Origin: Candidatus Yanofskyibacteriota bacterium
GTDB lineage: Bacteria > Patescibacteria > Paceibacteria > 2-02-FULL-40-12 > IGHO2-12-FULL-4
Length of the DNA: 64,000 nt
Assembly: GCA_016185525.1 (NCBI GenBank)
Contig: JACPNK010000005.1
Location: 96,449 to 160,448 of the forward strand
Direction of reading: 5' to 3'
The notes under the pieces are model-generated. The model saw only the letters and a program-made list of their open reading frames with translations. It ran no database searches and was not told the DNA's origin. This document shows, one piece after another, positions 9,644 through 18,532 of this stretch. Every line of letters starts with the position of its first letter. The stretch's first letter is position 1. The position numbers and the translations under genes are program-made.

Positions 9644-11842
9644 GTGGATGAAACCAAAAAAGCGCTGGAGACGTTAAGAACCGATATTGAGGATAAAGAG
9701 AAAAGAAAAGTTTTGAGGTTTGATGAATTTTTGGACGTTGCAAAAAGAGAGCCCGAGAGGTCTCTGCGGGATATTTTTCAGCTTTTTCACGACATGGTCA
9801 AAAGTTGTGTCGGCAAAGGAGAAGACGAATATCCTGACGACCCCGAAAGCATCGGTTTCATTAAATACGACTGTTCAAAAATTTTTGTCAGGGATTCTGA
9901 CAACCCCTTTTTTGCCGACAGGCTTTTTGCCAACAGATTTGTAAGGCAGGTGGAGTCGCTTAGGCAGGGCTCCAGGCAGAATCGGATATATGTCTACGAA
10001 GGGCCTCACGGATCCGGCAAAAGCACATTTTTGAACAACCTTCTTCAGGCATTTGAAGAATACACAGCCACAGAGGAAGGGCAGAGCTTTGAGATTTTTT
10101 GGGATATTGATATTGGAGGGGGGGAAAAGGTTAATGTCTCTTGTCCAAGCCATGACTATCCGATGCTGGTTATCCCCAAAAGTTATCGCGCTGCTTTCTT
10201 GGACAAACTTCTGTCGGAAAAGATGTCTGAATTTAAGTACAAGCTCTCTCACGAAAAAGAGTATGAGTGGCTATTTAAAAGAGAGGTCTGCACAATATGC
10301 AAGTCTCTTTTTTGGGCTTTGTTTGAAAAACTTGGCTCTCTTGACAAAGTTTTCGACATGATTAAAGTTCGTAATTGCAAATTTGATCGTCGGCTAGGCG
10401 AAGGCATTAGCGTTTTTAACCCCGGCGACAGCCCCATCAAAGAGGCTTACTTAACTGTTGCTCGGACCCAAAGAAAGCTCGATACCATATTCGGCGCCAA
10501 TCTCGTAAAATACGTGTTTTCGCCCCTTGCCAAAACCAATAATGGCATATATGTCCTTATGGACATCAAGTCTTTCAACAAAGACAGACTTTTGGAACTT
10601 CACAATGTCATTTCCGAAGGCGTTCATAAGGTCAACGGCATGGTAGAAGAAAGAATAAGTTCGCTTTTTTTAGCTCTCATGAACCCGGAAGACAAAGAAA
10701 GCATAAAGGAAGAGAAAGCCGAATCATTCCAAGGAAGAATCCAGTATAACAAAGTTTCATACGTTTTAGACGTGCCTACCGAGGTTAAAACTTACTATAG
10801 TGTCTTCGGTGAACAAATCGATCTGCAGTTTCTTCCGAGGGTTCTTAAAAACTTCGCAAGAGTAATAATTTCTTCCAGAATGAATGCCGAATGCGCAGCG
10901 CTTAAAGAGTGGATTCTGGACATGAAAAAATACAACCGTTACTGCGACGAAGCGGGACTTCTGCTAAGGATGGCGATAAATGGCGGCACCATTCCACAAT
11001 GGCTATCTGAAGAAGACAAGAAAAAAATGACGGCTGTCATCAGGCGGAAACTGATTGCGACTGGAGAATTAGAAGGAGTAAAGGGTTTTTCCGGAAGAGA
11101 GTCTATCGATCTTCTTGGTGAATTTTTAAGGCGTTATGGCGGAAAACCCAAGTTGATAAACATGGACAACGTTTGTGACTTCTTCAAGCACAAGGTTGAT
11201 AGAGACACGAGAAACGAAAATATACCCAAAAACTTTATCGGCTCGCTTGTGAACTGGTATGACTACTTAGTGTTAAACGAAATAAAAGAGTCTCTTTATT
11301 TTTATAATAAGGAACAGATTCAAAAAGATATTCTAAATTATATCTACGCCGTAAACTACGATGTTGGGAGCAAAATAAAATGCGAGTGGACTCAGCAGGA
11401 ATTAGAGGTTTCAACTGAATTTTTTAAAATGTTTGGTTCTTATTTTACCGGCATAGTTCTGGGTGATCACGGCGCTTTAGAGTTTGCAAAAGAAACTCAA
11501 AAAAAATTCAGAAAAGTTATTGCCCAATGCCAAAATAAAAAAATAACCGGCGAGAAAATATCTGAAACGGAGTTATACCAAGAACTCTTTACGGCTTACA
11601 CCAAGAACTTGAAAGAAAAACTGTCCGAGCCGTTCCTTAAAAGCGACAACTTTAAAGAAGCGGTAAAATGTTTTGGAACCGAAAAATTCAAAACCTTTGA
11701 CACTCGGCTGAAAGAACATGTTGCTCACATGACCAAGAACTTAGAAGAAAAGTTTGGATATTCGGAACAAGGAGCCAAAGAAATTTGTCTTTACGCGATT
11801 GAACAAAAGCTGGTTGACAAATTTCCTTCAAAACATTCTTAG
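9644..11842 (+). CDS. PrkA-type AAA ATPase, second copy
   Basis: Begins with GTG 2 bases after the SpoVR-like stop, behind a strong GGGGGGAGAG ribosome site. The N-terminus (RFDEFLDVAKREPERSLRDIFQLFHDMV) resembles the start of classical PrkA. Walker A is EGPHGSGKST at about residues 118-127. An insert containing CXXC (VCTICKSLFW) follows, then IYVLMDIKSFNKD as the probable Walker B/sensor block near residue 303. At 732 residues it is longer than E. coli YeaG and clearly not a recent duplicate of the 4569 protein. It is likely the true PrkA partner of the SpoVR-YeaH system, with the first copy as a paralogue, but which does what cannot be read from sequence. Confidence 0.8.
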   Translation: MDETKKALETLRTDIEDKEKRKVLRFDEFLDVAKREPERSLRDIFQLFHDMVKSCVGKGEDEYPDDPESIGFIKYDCSKIFVRDSDNPFFADRLFANRFVRQVESLRQGSRQNRIYVYEGPHGSGKSTFLNNLLQAFEEYTATEEGQSFEIFWDIDIGGGEKVNVSCPSHDYPMLVIPKSYRAAFLDKLLSEKMSEFKYKLSHEKEYEWLFKREVCTICKSLFWALFEKLGSLDKVFDMIKVRNCKFDRRLGEGISVFNPGDSPIKEAYLTVARTQRKLDTIFGANLVKYVFSPLAKTNNGIYVLMDIKSFNKDRLLELHNVISEGVHKVNGMVEERISSLFLALMNPEDKESIKEEKAESFQGRIQYNKVSYVLDVPTEVKTYYSVFGEQIDLQFLPRVLKNFARVIISSRMNAECAALKEWILDMKKYNRYCDEAGLLLRMAINGGTIPQWLSEEDKKKMTAVIRRKLIATGELEGVKGFSGRESIDLLGEFLRRYGGKPKLINMDNVCDFFKHKVDRDTRNENIPKNFIGSLVNWYDYLVLNEIKESLYFYNKEQIQKDILNYIYAVNYDVGSKIKCEWTQQELEVSTEFFKMFGSYFTGIVLGDHGALEFAKETQKKFRKVIAQCQNKKITGEKISETELYQELFTAYTKNLKEKLSEPFLKSDNFKEAVKCFGTEKFKTFDTRLKEHVAHMTKNLEEKFGYSEQGAKEICLYAIEQKLVDKFPSKHS

Positions 11843-11856
11843 CACCTTCGCTTCGT

Positions 11857-11885
11857 TTGACTGTTTGCAAAACTTAATTTATTAT
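11857..11885 (+). promoter_or_regulatory. strong promoter giving a near-leaderless GT2 transcript
   Basis: TTGACT, a 17-base spacer, then TATTAT. The -10 box ends 11 bases before the ATG at 11897, leaving only a few bases of leader and no Shine-Dalgarno sequence. Confidence 0.75.
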
Positions 11886-11896
11886 TTGTTGCAATA

Positions 11897-13465
11897 ATGG
11901 ACTATACCAAATTAAGCAAATCTTTAGACCTTTCTGATAAAAAAGAAAGGTTTTTATATCGTTTTTTTGAGTTTTTGCCGGGCTTTTTAGCCTGGCTTAC
12001 GCTATTTTTGATTACCTTTTTATCCTTCATTGCGCCGGCTTTTACTGCCGTTTTTATAATTTTATTTGACACCTATTGGCTTATTAAAACAGTTTATCTT
12101 TCTCTGCACTTAAGACACGCCTACAAAAAACTAAGGCTTAATCTGACTATTGACTGGCTTGAAAGGCTGGAGAAACTGCCAACTACAGAGTATAAACTGC
12201 AAAGCATTAAATCCTGGCAAGACGTTTACCACCTAATAATACTGCCTCGCTACAAAGAAGGCAGGGAGTTGGTTACAGCCTCAATTGAAAGCCTGTTAAA
12301 TTCAAACTACCCCAAGACAAAGATGATCTTGGTTTTAGCCCAAGAATCCAGAGCCGGCGAGGAAGAAAACAAACTGGGCTATGAGCTGGAAAAAGAATAT
12401 GGCAGTAAATTTTTTCAGTTTATAGTCACTGAACATCCGGACAATATTCAAGGAGAAATGTCCGGCAAAGGTTCAAACGCGGCCTATGCCGGCAGATTGG
12501 TCAAAGAAAAAATCATTAATGTTCTGGGTATAAAATACGACCATGTTATCGTCTCAAACTTTGATATCGACACTGTCGTCTCCAGCCACTATTTTTCTCT
12601 TTTAACATACCTTTATCTTACTACCCAAAATCCTCTACGTACCTCTTATCAACCGGTACCTCTTTATGTTAACAACATTTGGGAAGCCCCGGCCTTAGCC
12701 CGAGTGGTCGCTTTCTCTGCCACTTTCTGGCACACGATCCAGCAGGAAAGACCGGAGAGGTTGACTACGTTTTCCAGCCACTCAATGCCATTTCAGGCCC
12801 TGGTTGATGTTGATTTTTGGCAAACCAATATGGTCTCTGAAGACTCGCGCATTTTTTGGCAGTGTTTTCTTAGATACAACGGCAATTATAAGGTAACGCC
12901 CATGTTTTACCCTGTATCTATGGATGCCAATGTTGCTTCCAACTTTTGGCAGACGATGAAAAATATATACAAACAACAGAGGCGGTGGGGTTACGGAGTA
13001 GAGAATATACCGTACTTCTTTTTTGGTTTTTACAAAAACAAACTAATTCCTTTGAAAAAAAAGCTCTACTATATCTTTAATGTCCTTGAAGGTTTCCACT
13101 CTTGGGCTACTAATGCGATCATAATATTTCTTCTGGGCTGGCTGCCGGTTGCAGTTGGCGGAGCAAAATTCAACCAGTCTGTCTTGTCTTTAAACCTGCC
13201 TCAATTCACGAGAACCATAATGAGCTTAGCCATGATAGGACTTATCTCCTCGGCCGTCTTGTCTATAGTTCTCTTGCCGCCAAAACCCTTACGCTACAGA
13301 CGCTTTAAGTATTTTTGGATGGTTTTGCAGTGGTTATTATTCCCCATAACCACAATCGTCTTAGGTGCTTTACCTGGTCTTGAGGCTCAAACTAGACTGA
13401 TGATCGGAAAGTATCTGGGTTTTTGGGTTACACCTAAGAATAGAATCATGAATCACGAATCATGA
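11897..13465 (+). CDS. membrane glycosyltransferase, GT2-like
   Basis: Integral-membrane family 2 glycosyltransferase-like protein, probably making or extending a surface polysaccharide. Two hydrophobic helices lie near residues 28-75. The cytoplasmic catalytic region follows, with NFDIDT (DxD-type metal site, about residue 218), SEDSRIFWQ (the acidic acceptor-site motif) and QQRRWGYG (the processive-GT (Q/R)xxRW motif, about residue 358). Several transmembrane helices make up the C-terminus. Motif order matches cellulose or hyaluronan synthase-like enzymes, but the sugar cannot be predicted. It is convergent with recG, with 63 bases between stops. Confidence 0.85.
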   Translation: MDYTKLSKSLDLSDKKERFLYRFFEFLPGFLAWLTLFLITFLSFIAPAFTAVFIILFDTYWLIKTVYLSLHLRHAYKKLRLNLTIDWLERLEKLPTTEYKLQSIKSWQDVYHLIILPRYKEGRELVTASIESLLNSNYPKTKMILVLAQESRAGEEENKLGYELEKEYGSKFFQFIVTEHPDNIQGEMSGKGSNAAYAGRLVKEKIINVLGIKYDHVIVSNFDIDTVVSSHYFSLLTYLYLTTQNPLRTSYQPVPLYVNNIWEAPALARVVAFSATFWHTIQQERPERLTTFSSHSMPFQALVDVDFWQTNMVSEDSRIFWQCFLRYNGNYKVTPMFYPVSMDANVASNFWQTMKNIYKQQRRWGYGVENIPYFFFGFYKNKLIPLKKKLYYIFNVLEGFHSWATNAIIIFLLGWLPVAVGGAKFNQSVLSLNLPQFTRTIMSLAMIGLISSAVLSIVLLPPKPLRYRRFKYFWMVLQWLLFPITTIVLGALPGLEAQTRLMIGKYLGFWVTPKNRIMNHES

Positions 13466-13528
13466 ATTAATGTCCTTAAAAATCTGTTTCTCTCCTTGAT
13501 TCTTGACTCATACTTCATAATTCCTTTT

Positions 13529-15775
13529 TTACTCAAAGTGTCTTATTTTTTGAAAGTTAGCCACTTGAGTCTTAAGAAGGGGAGACTTTTTCAGATTCGG
13601 GTCATCTTTCAACAAAAGCTTAGCTTCCAGCCGAGCTTTTTTTATTAACTCCAAATCGGTTAGAGAAGCCATTGCCAAGTCGGGTAAACCGGATTGTTTG
13701 GTGCCGACAAATTCTCCGGGTCCGCGCAAAAGCAAGTCTTGTTCAGCCAGCTTAAACCCGTCATCGCAACTCTCTAAAGCTTTGAGTCTTTTGTTCTCAA
13801 AACGGTTGTTGCCACCGTTGACCAAAAAGCAATAAGACTGATGTTCAGCCCGCCCCACCCTGCCCCTAAACTGGTGCAGTTGCGACAAACCGAACCTTTC
13901 AGCATTTTCAATCAGCATGACCGAGGCATTTGGAATATCAACGCCAACTTCAACAACCGAGGTAGACACCAAAATGTGATACTTCCTGTTTTTAAAATCT
14001 TCCATGATTTTTTCTTTTTCTTTAGGCTTCATCTTTCCATGAAGCATGGCGATTTTAAAATTGGGAAAAATACTTTTTGAAAGTTTTTCGTATTCAGCAG
14101 TAACAGCCTTAACTTCCGCCCACAACACATTCATCTTGTTTTGTTTTCCCGAAGTCTTAATCACCTCTTGCGGGTTGCCCAGCTCAATACGGGGACATAT
14201 CACAAAAGACTGTCGGCCGGATAGAATTTCTTTTTCAACAAAACCATAAACTTCAGAAGATTTATCTTTTGTAAAAACTTTGGTAATAATTTTCTTTCGG
14301 TCTTTTGGCTTTTCTTTGATTAAAGAAACATCCAAGTCGCCGTATACCGTCAATGCCAAAGTGCGGGGGATGGGAGTTGCTGTCATAGATAGCAAGTGCG
14401 GTGTTAGTTCTTGATTTTTAACAAGCTTCATTCTTTGCTCAATACCGAAACGATGCTGTTCGTCTATTACTATCAAACCGAGATTTTTAAACTTCACATT
14501 TTTTTGTATAACCGCGTGCGTGCCGACTATAATGTCTATCCGGCCATAGGCAATTTTCTTTTGCATTAACTTTTTAGGTATTTTTTCTTCGGTAACTTCA
14601 TCAGTCGGCCATTGTTTTGTCTCGTTTCCAGTCAAGAGTCCAATGGTTAAGTTAGGCAAATCAGCCACACCCCTACTCGAAAATTCCCGAGCGAAGAGTC
14701 GAGGGTCGAGAGTGGGCGGTGTGGCTGATTTGCTATCAACTTTGTATTGTAAATTTACCAGTAACGACTTTATCGTTGCGTAATGCTGATGCGCCAGTAT
14801 CTCTGTTGGCGCCAAAAAAACTGCCTGAAAACCTGAGTCAGCTGCCTGATATGCTGCGATTACGGCAACGATCGTCTTGCCTGAACCGACATCTCCGTTC
14901 AACAGCCTATTCATGGGATAACTTCTGCCAAAATCTTTCATAATCTCAAAAGCGCAGATCCTTTGATCATTTGTCAGAGCAAATGGCAAACTCTCAACAA
15001 AATCTTTTACCAACTCCGGTTTGAAGATTACTGAAGGCGCTTTAAGTTTAGAAAGGCCGCGCCGGCCCAGAAGAGATTTAATCTGAAATAAAAGCAATTC
15101 GTCAAAGGCGACTCTTTTTCTGGCAACTTCGGCTTCGACAACAGATTCCGGAAAGTGGATTGTTTTAATTGCTTGAACCAAATCCGGAAAATCGTATTTT
15201 TTTCTGATACCTTCAGGCAGGTAGTCGTAAATTCCGTCAACGGTAGCCAGCAAAGGTTTTATTAAAAAACGGAGATATTTTGAGGAAATACCCTCTGTTT
15301 CCGGGTACACAGGAACCAATCTGCCGGTATGAACCAGTTCCGTTTGCGGTTGGTAGTTTGAGTTATGAATCTTTTCGTAAGAAGGGCTGGAAAGATAAAT
15401 TCCACGCTTATCCAAAGCCACCTTACCGGATAAACTGACCAGACTTCCTTCAGCAAGAGAGTTTTCTATATACGGTTGATTGAACCAAACCACCCGGAGT
15501 TGTTCATCGGCATCTTTTATATGAGCCTCCGTTATAGACAACCGGCGGTGCCAAATATTAGTTGTCTTTATCTTCATCACTTCGCCCACCACGCTAACAA
15601 CCCTGCCAGTCTCTTTGACCTCGCCAACACCAACTATTTGGGTAAAATCTTCGTAACGGCTGGGAAAATGCCAGAGCAAATCTTTGATAGTTTTAATGCC
15701 CAGTCTTTTCAGTCTTGGCAAATTCTTAGGCCCAACTTTAGGCAATTTTTCTATAGGAGTAGTCAGATCAAGCAT
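13529..15775 (-). CDS. recG: ATP-dependent DNA helicase RecG
   Basis: RecG remodels stalled forks and Holliday junctions. The N-terminal wedge/OB region (residues 1-180) contains IKTIKDLLWHFPSRYEDFT. Helicase motifs follow: Walker A GDVGSGKT (about 294), LAPTEILAHQHY, DEQHRFG, SMTATPIPRTLAL, and the C-terminal QLHQFRGRVGR. An extra segment of about 26-30 residues (DSKSATPPTLDPRLF...) splits the usual V-x-LLTG junction after motif Ia; it is encoded by a 78-bp palindrome at 14656-14733. The frame is kept and all helicase motifs remain, so the enzyme is probably active. Confidence 0.96.
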   Translation of the reverse strand: MLDLTTPIEKLPKVGPKNLPRLKRLGIKTIKDLLWHFPSRYEDFTQIVGVGEVKETGRVVSVVGEVMKIKTTNIWHRRLSITEAHIKDADEQLRVVWFNQPYIENSLAEGSLVSLSGKVALDKRGIYLSSPSYEKIHNSNYQPQTELVHTGRLVPVYPETEGISSKYLRFLIKPLLATVDGIYDYLPEGIRKKYDFPDLVQAIKTIHFPESVVEAEVARKRVAFDELLLFQIKSLLGRRGLSKLKAPSVIFKPELVKDFVESLPFALTNDQRICAFEIMKDFGRSYPMNRLLNGDVGSGKTIVAVIAAYQAADSGFQAVFLAPTEILAHQHYATIKSLLVNLQYKVDSKSATPPTLDPRLFAREFSSRGVADLPNLTIGLLTGNETKQWPTDEVTEEKIPKKLMQKKIAYGRIDIIVGTHAVIQKNVKFKNLGLIVIDEQHRFGIEQRMKLVKNQELTPHLLSMTATPIPRTLALTVYGDLDVSLIKEKPKDRKKIITKVFTKDKSSEVYGFVEKEILSGRQSFVICPRIELGNPQEVIKTSGKQNKMNVLWAEVKAVTAEYEKLSKSIFPNFKIAMLHGKMKPKEKEKIMEDFKNRKYHILVSTSVVEVGVDIPNASVMLIENAERFGLSQLHQFRGRVGRAEHQSYCFLVNGGNNRFENKRLKALESCDDGFKLAEQDLLLRGPGEFVGTKQSGLPDLAMASLTDLELIKKARLEAKLLLKDDPNLKKSPLLKTQVANFQKIRHFE
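14656..14733. repeat. 78-bp in-frame palindrome inside recG
   Basis: Outer arms form a perfect 16-bp stem (GCAAATCAGCCACACC and its complement), continued inward by an imperfect stem including CTCGA/TCGAG. Length is 78 bases (26 codons). It coincides with residues absent from other RecG proteins, as I know the family. Confidence 0.85.
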
Positions 15776-15850
15776 ATAATCTTAATATCATTTCTAGCCG
15801 CGCCTTAAAAGCGTGCGCAAACTTTCAAGACAGCACATATGAGTTTGAGG

Positions 15851-16216
15851 TTAGAAAGACCTCAATAGCAACCAAAAGAAAAGAAAGCCAAACCCCCATA
15901 TTGGTATGGTTAAATAGCTGGTATGGCGTCCGGGCAAAGGATAGCGCTCATATAACCAAAGACGAGAACCCATAACTTTGTACCAAGAAAAACCCACCGC
16001 CCATTCAAGAGCCGGTCCTATTAAAGATGTAACCAAGAAAACATATAATGGTTTCCATCCTAGCCAAAATACAAGCAGGACAATACCTATAGTCGGTATC
16101 AAGATAATAAAAAAATATTCTTGCCACAAGAATTGATGTTTGCCTTTACTATATAAAAAGGCCAACAGAAATCCTGTGAAGATTAAGACTAAATAAAAGA
16201 TTGAGAATTTTATCAT
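15851..16216 (-). CDS. small polytopic membrane protein, unknown
   Basis: About 121 residues beginning MIKFSIFYLVLIFTGF, with four predicted hydrophobic helices (about 4-22, 31-52, 56-75 and 100-120). The loop contains LYERYPLPGRHTSYLTIP. I do not recognise a family. The start at 16216 is preferred over an upstream ATG at 16249 because the protein then begins directly at the first helix. Downstream of recG on the same strand. Confidence 0.6.
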   Translation of the reverse strand: MIKFSIFYLVLIFTGFLLAFLYSKGKHQFLWQEYFFIILIPTIGIVLLVFWLGWKPLYVFLVTSLIGPALEWAVGFSWYKVMGSRLWLYERYPLPGRHTSYLTIPIWGFGFLFFWLLLRSF

Positions 16217-16272
16217 GACCGTTTTCTGTAAAAACCCAAACCCTTCCAAAACTTATAGAGAGGCGTACTGAC

Positions 16273-16308
16273 TTGTCCGTCCGAAGCTTTAGCGAAGGAG
16301 GATGACAA
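16273..16308. repeat. KASD-type interspersed palindrome
   Basis: Interrupted palindrome: TTGTC/GACAA outer arms, TCC/GGA and GC/GC inner pairs, with symmetric GAA internal bulges around TTTA. On the minus strand it reads as the peptide FAKASDG, a string I recall turning up in many predicted proteins of candidate-phylum genomes, which suggests a widespread repeat rather than coding sequence. Confidence 0.6.
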
Positions 16309-16339
16309 TTTCCAAATTTTCTTTGGCGGAGTTCGGATT

Positions 16340-16363
16340 ACTGAAATTCTAGCGAATTTCAGT
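16340..16363. repeat. short palindrome, 10-bp stem
   Basis: Perfect 10-bp stem ACTGAAATTC / GAATTTCAGT with a TAGC loop, in the intergenic tract beside the KASD-type element. Confidence 0.6.
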
Positions 16364-16382
16364 CTTGGCGGCAAATTCTTTG

Positions 16383-16421
16383 AAAAACAAAACCGCCAGA
16401 GGCCTTTCGACATAGCGGTTT
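16383..16421 (-). terminator. rho-independent terminator
   Basis: On the minus strand AAACCGC and GCGGTTT pair around an 18-base loop and are followed by a T-rich run, 26 bases after the stop of the 16447 gene. Confidence 0.6.
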
Positions 16422-16446
16422 GAGCAGTCAGTCTGCTTAGTCCTTT

Positions 16447-16911
16447 TCAGGAACGAGTCGGTTTCTCCGAAAGGAGAGTACCGATCCATTCCATGTTGCC
16501 TTTGTGGTTCTCGAACCAGGGCCATCGAGCTCTTGCGGCATCACGATTGAAAGGGTCGCCGATAATAAGCTCGACGGTCTCGTTGTCCTCGATTGCGATC
16601 TTGACCTTGTCGAAATCCGCAACCTCGATAGTACAGACTTCTTCACGACCAAACTCGTTCTCAGCTGGTGCATAGATACGCACCTTAACCTCGAAGGGAT
16701 TGTAGTCATTTTCCCCACGAATATCGACGTCGAGAGAATGAGTGGCTTGTTGAGGATTCTGTCCTCTGACGAAGTGCTCTGGACACATGCACTCATCGAT
16801 CTTGAAGAAAAACATTGTCCCTTGAAGATCCTCAATCATGCAATTCTCGCCACGATGAGCATCAAAATACTTTCCTTTAACCAACGAACGAAGTCCTGTA
16901 TAGACATGCAT
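16447..16911 (-). CDS. hypothetical protein, unusual composition
   Basis: 154 residues, no family recognised. The protein is soluble and acidic (VDIRGENDYNPFEVKVRIYAP, then KVKIAIEDNETVELIIGDPF), suggestive of a beta-rich fold. It has a textbook Shine-Dalgarno AAGGAGG 7 bases before ATG, unlike most neighbours. Codon use is visibly more GC-rich than the flanks, and it has its own terminator. These features suggest transfer. A long frame on the opposite strand is treated as an antisense shadow. Confidence 0.65.
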   Translation of the reverse strand: MHVYTGLRSLVKGKYFDAHRGENCMIEDLQGTMFFFKIDECMCPEHFVRGQNPQQATHSLDVDIRGENDYNPFEVKVRIYAPAENEFGREEVCTIEVADFDKVKIAIEDNETVELIIGDPFNRDAARARWPWFENHKGNMEWIGTLLSEKPTRS

Positions 16912-17094
16912 TTACTACCTCCTTTTTTGACAAAAACCGACTGAAACGAAAGTTCAGCCCACATCATACCATATCTTATCGTTGTTGTAAATAGCAACAA
17001 CAAACAAGATAACAAAAAAGCCCATATTCAGGCTATTTCTTACTCTTAAACTCTTATTAAAATTTTTCTTTTCTGCTTCTATAAAATATGGTTT

Positions 17095-17215
17095 CCTCTA
17101 GAGGCGGGGTTTTCGGGGAAGTGAAACTTTTCACTTTCCCTCAATACCCTTCTCATCCCACCAAAACAGATAATTAACAATACCTTCAAAAGGAAGATAT
17201 TGTTAATTCCTGATG
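17095..17215 (-). repeat. structured element downstream of tRNA-Leu (copy 1)
   Basis: Read on the tRNA strand: a long hairpin (17172-17208, 11-bp outer stem), then GGTGGGAT, which is complementary to the T-arm 3' strand of the adjacent tRNA-Leu, then AAGGGTATTGAG, a short hairpin (about 17115-17140), AAAACCCCG and CTCTAGAGG. The same ordered set follows tRNA-Ser(GCT) at 26446-26634. It occupies most of the 304-base gap between 16911 and the tRNA; the remainder (16912-17094) holds only AT-rich sequence with no gene seen. Confidence 0.65.
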
Positions 17216-17298
17216 TGCTCGGGGTGGGATTCGAACCCACATGGGCTTGCGCCCACAGCATTTTAAGTGCTGCGTGTAAACCATTCCACCACCCGAGC
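17216..17298 (-). tRNA. tRNA-Leu(TAA)
   Basis: Cloverleaf with acceptor GCTCGGG, anticodon loop CTTAAAA, long variable arm closed by TGGGC/GCCCA and T-loop TTCGAAT. No encoded CCA. Confidence 0.95.
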
Positions 17299-17309
17299 AA
17301 TTTAGATTT

Positions 17310-18020
17310 TCAAGTCTTCTCACTCTTCTTAGCCCATTCTACCGCCTCGGCCAAAGAGTGGAAAGTGCCTGCGTCAACCCAAAAACCCCCAACAAATTCA
17401 GCTTTCATTTTTTTATTCCGGATGTAGGCGTTGTTTACGTCAGTGATTTCAAATTCGCCGCGAGCCGACGGCTTAAGCGTGCGGATAATATCAAACACTT
17501 TTGAATCATACTGATACAACCCGGTAACAGCAAAAGGGGATAGCGCTTTTTTGGGCTTTTCAACGATGGCCGAAACCAGCTTGCCTTTTAACGTCGCCAC
17601 ACCGAATCTTTCCGGATCCGGAACCTTCTTTAAAAATATCCTTGCTCCGCCGGAAAAAGTTTTGATTGCTTTGGAAAAAGTATCCTCAAAAACATTATCG
17701 CCTAAAATTACAGTCATTAAATCTTTGCCGACAAATTCTTCGGCTAGCAAAAGAGCGTGAGCTATGCCCAAAGTTTTTTCTTGCACTCTATAGGTAAAAT
17801 TTGCCCCGAAATCTCTGCCCGAACCAAGATATTCTATAAAATCTCCGGAGTGCTCGCGCCCGGAAACGATTAAAATGTCTTTTATACCAGACTTTAAGAG
17901 GGTGTTTAGTGGGTACTCAATCAAGGCCCGGTCAAAAACGGGCAACAAACTTTTGTTTACTAAATTTGTCAGCGGCCGAAGGCGCGTACCGTTGCCGCCG
18001 GCCAAGATGACTCCACGCAT
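17310..18020 (-). CDS. sugar-1-phosphate nucleotidyltransferase, RmlA-like
   Basis: Left-handed Rossmann nucleotidyltransferase. The signature GGNGTRLRPLT at residues 8-18 and an EKPKK motif near residue 153 mark the dTTP/UTP-sugar pyrophosphorylase family, closest in style to glucose-1-phosphate thymidylyltransferase. At 236 residues it is shorter than classical RmlA (about 290), lacking the C-terminal helical part, as in short archaeal and candidate-phylum versions. Likely feeds surface polysaccharide synthesis. A LAGLIDADG gene lies 11 bases upstream. Confidence 0.85.
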   Translation of the reverse strand: MRGVILAGGNGTRLRPLTNLVNKSLLPVFDRALIEYPLNTLLKSGIKDILIVSGREHSGDFIEYLGSGRDFGANFTYRVQEKTLGIAHALLLAEEFVGKDLMTVILGDNVFEDTFSKAIKTFSGGARIFLKKVPDPERFGVATLKGKLVSAIVEKPKKALSPFAVTGLYQYDSKVFDIIRTLKPSARGEFEITDVNNAYIRNKKMKAEFVGGFWVDAGTFHSLAEAVEWAKKSEKT

Positions 18021-18031
18021 GGATAATTTGT

Positions 18032-18466
18032 TTAAATTGGTTTGTGTCTAGATTTATTTAAAACTTTCATTCTTAAATAAATCTTTTCTAGCCTTGCATC
18101 ACTCTCTGGATTTGACTTGGGTTTTATAATAGAAAGGGCATCTAGCAAGAGCTCGGCTTGTTTTTTCTTTACACGGATGTGCTGTAACATGGGTGGCAAG
18201 AACTTTCTAATCTCGTTTGAATAAAGAGTGAGATAGTACATTAACCGTTTACTGCCTTTTGCTTCGCGCAATCTTTTTTTATCAAATTTTTGCATGATAA
18301 ACTCCAATCCCTCTTTATCTGACATTCCAACAGATATGCGTAACTCCCAAACCCAGCCCCGCTTGCCACAATGTTTTGTTTTTGCAAAATGTTTAGCAAC
18401 TACAAAACTTCCTTCGCCGTCGAGTAGCCCTGCTATATAAGCATAGTCCGTATCAGTTAATTCCAC
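18032..18466 (-). CDS. free-standing LAGLIDADG homing endonuclease
   Basis: 144 residues with one LAGLIDADG motif near the N-terminus (YIAGLLDGEGSF, about residues 10-21), so it should work as a homodimer. The central beta-rich DNA-binding part contains WELRISVGMSDKEGLEFIMQKF. No intron or intein boundary is obvious in the neighbouring genes, so it looks like an intergenic homing gene between the nucleotidyltransferase and the VanX-like gene. The catalytic aspartate is retained as D of LLDGEG. Confidence 0.85.
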   Translation of the reverse strand: MELTDTDYAYIAGLLDGEGSFVVAKHFAKTKHCGKRGWVWELRISVGMSDKEGLEFIMQKFDKKRLREAKGSKRLMYYLTLYSNEIRKFLPPMLQHIRVKKKQAELLLDALSIIKPKSNPESDARLEKIYLRMKVLNKSRHKPI

Positions 18467-18532
18467 GGGTTAATTTTATCATACTGTATTGAGATTACCA
18501 CCCGCACAATATACACCTTTCATTGTTGAAAG

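Noticed and set aside
16213..16413. Small minus-strand reading frame
   Set aside because: It reads through two palindromic repeats (including FAKASDG) and has no start signal; treated as repeat sequence.
16504..16944. 146-codon plus-strand frame
   Set aside because: Antisense to the 16447 gene, which has the Shine-Dalgarno site, terminator and protein-like composition.
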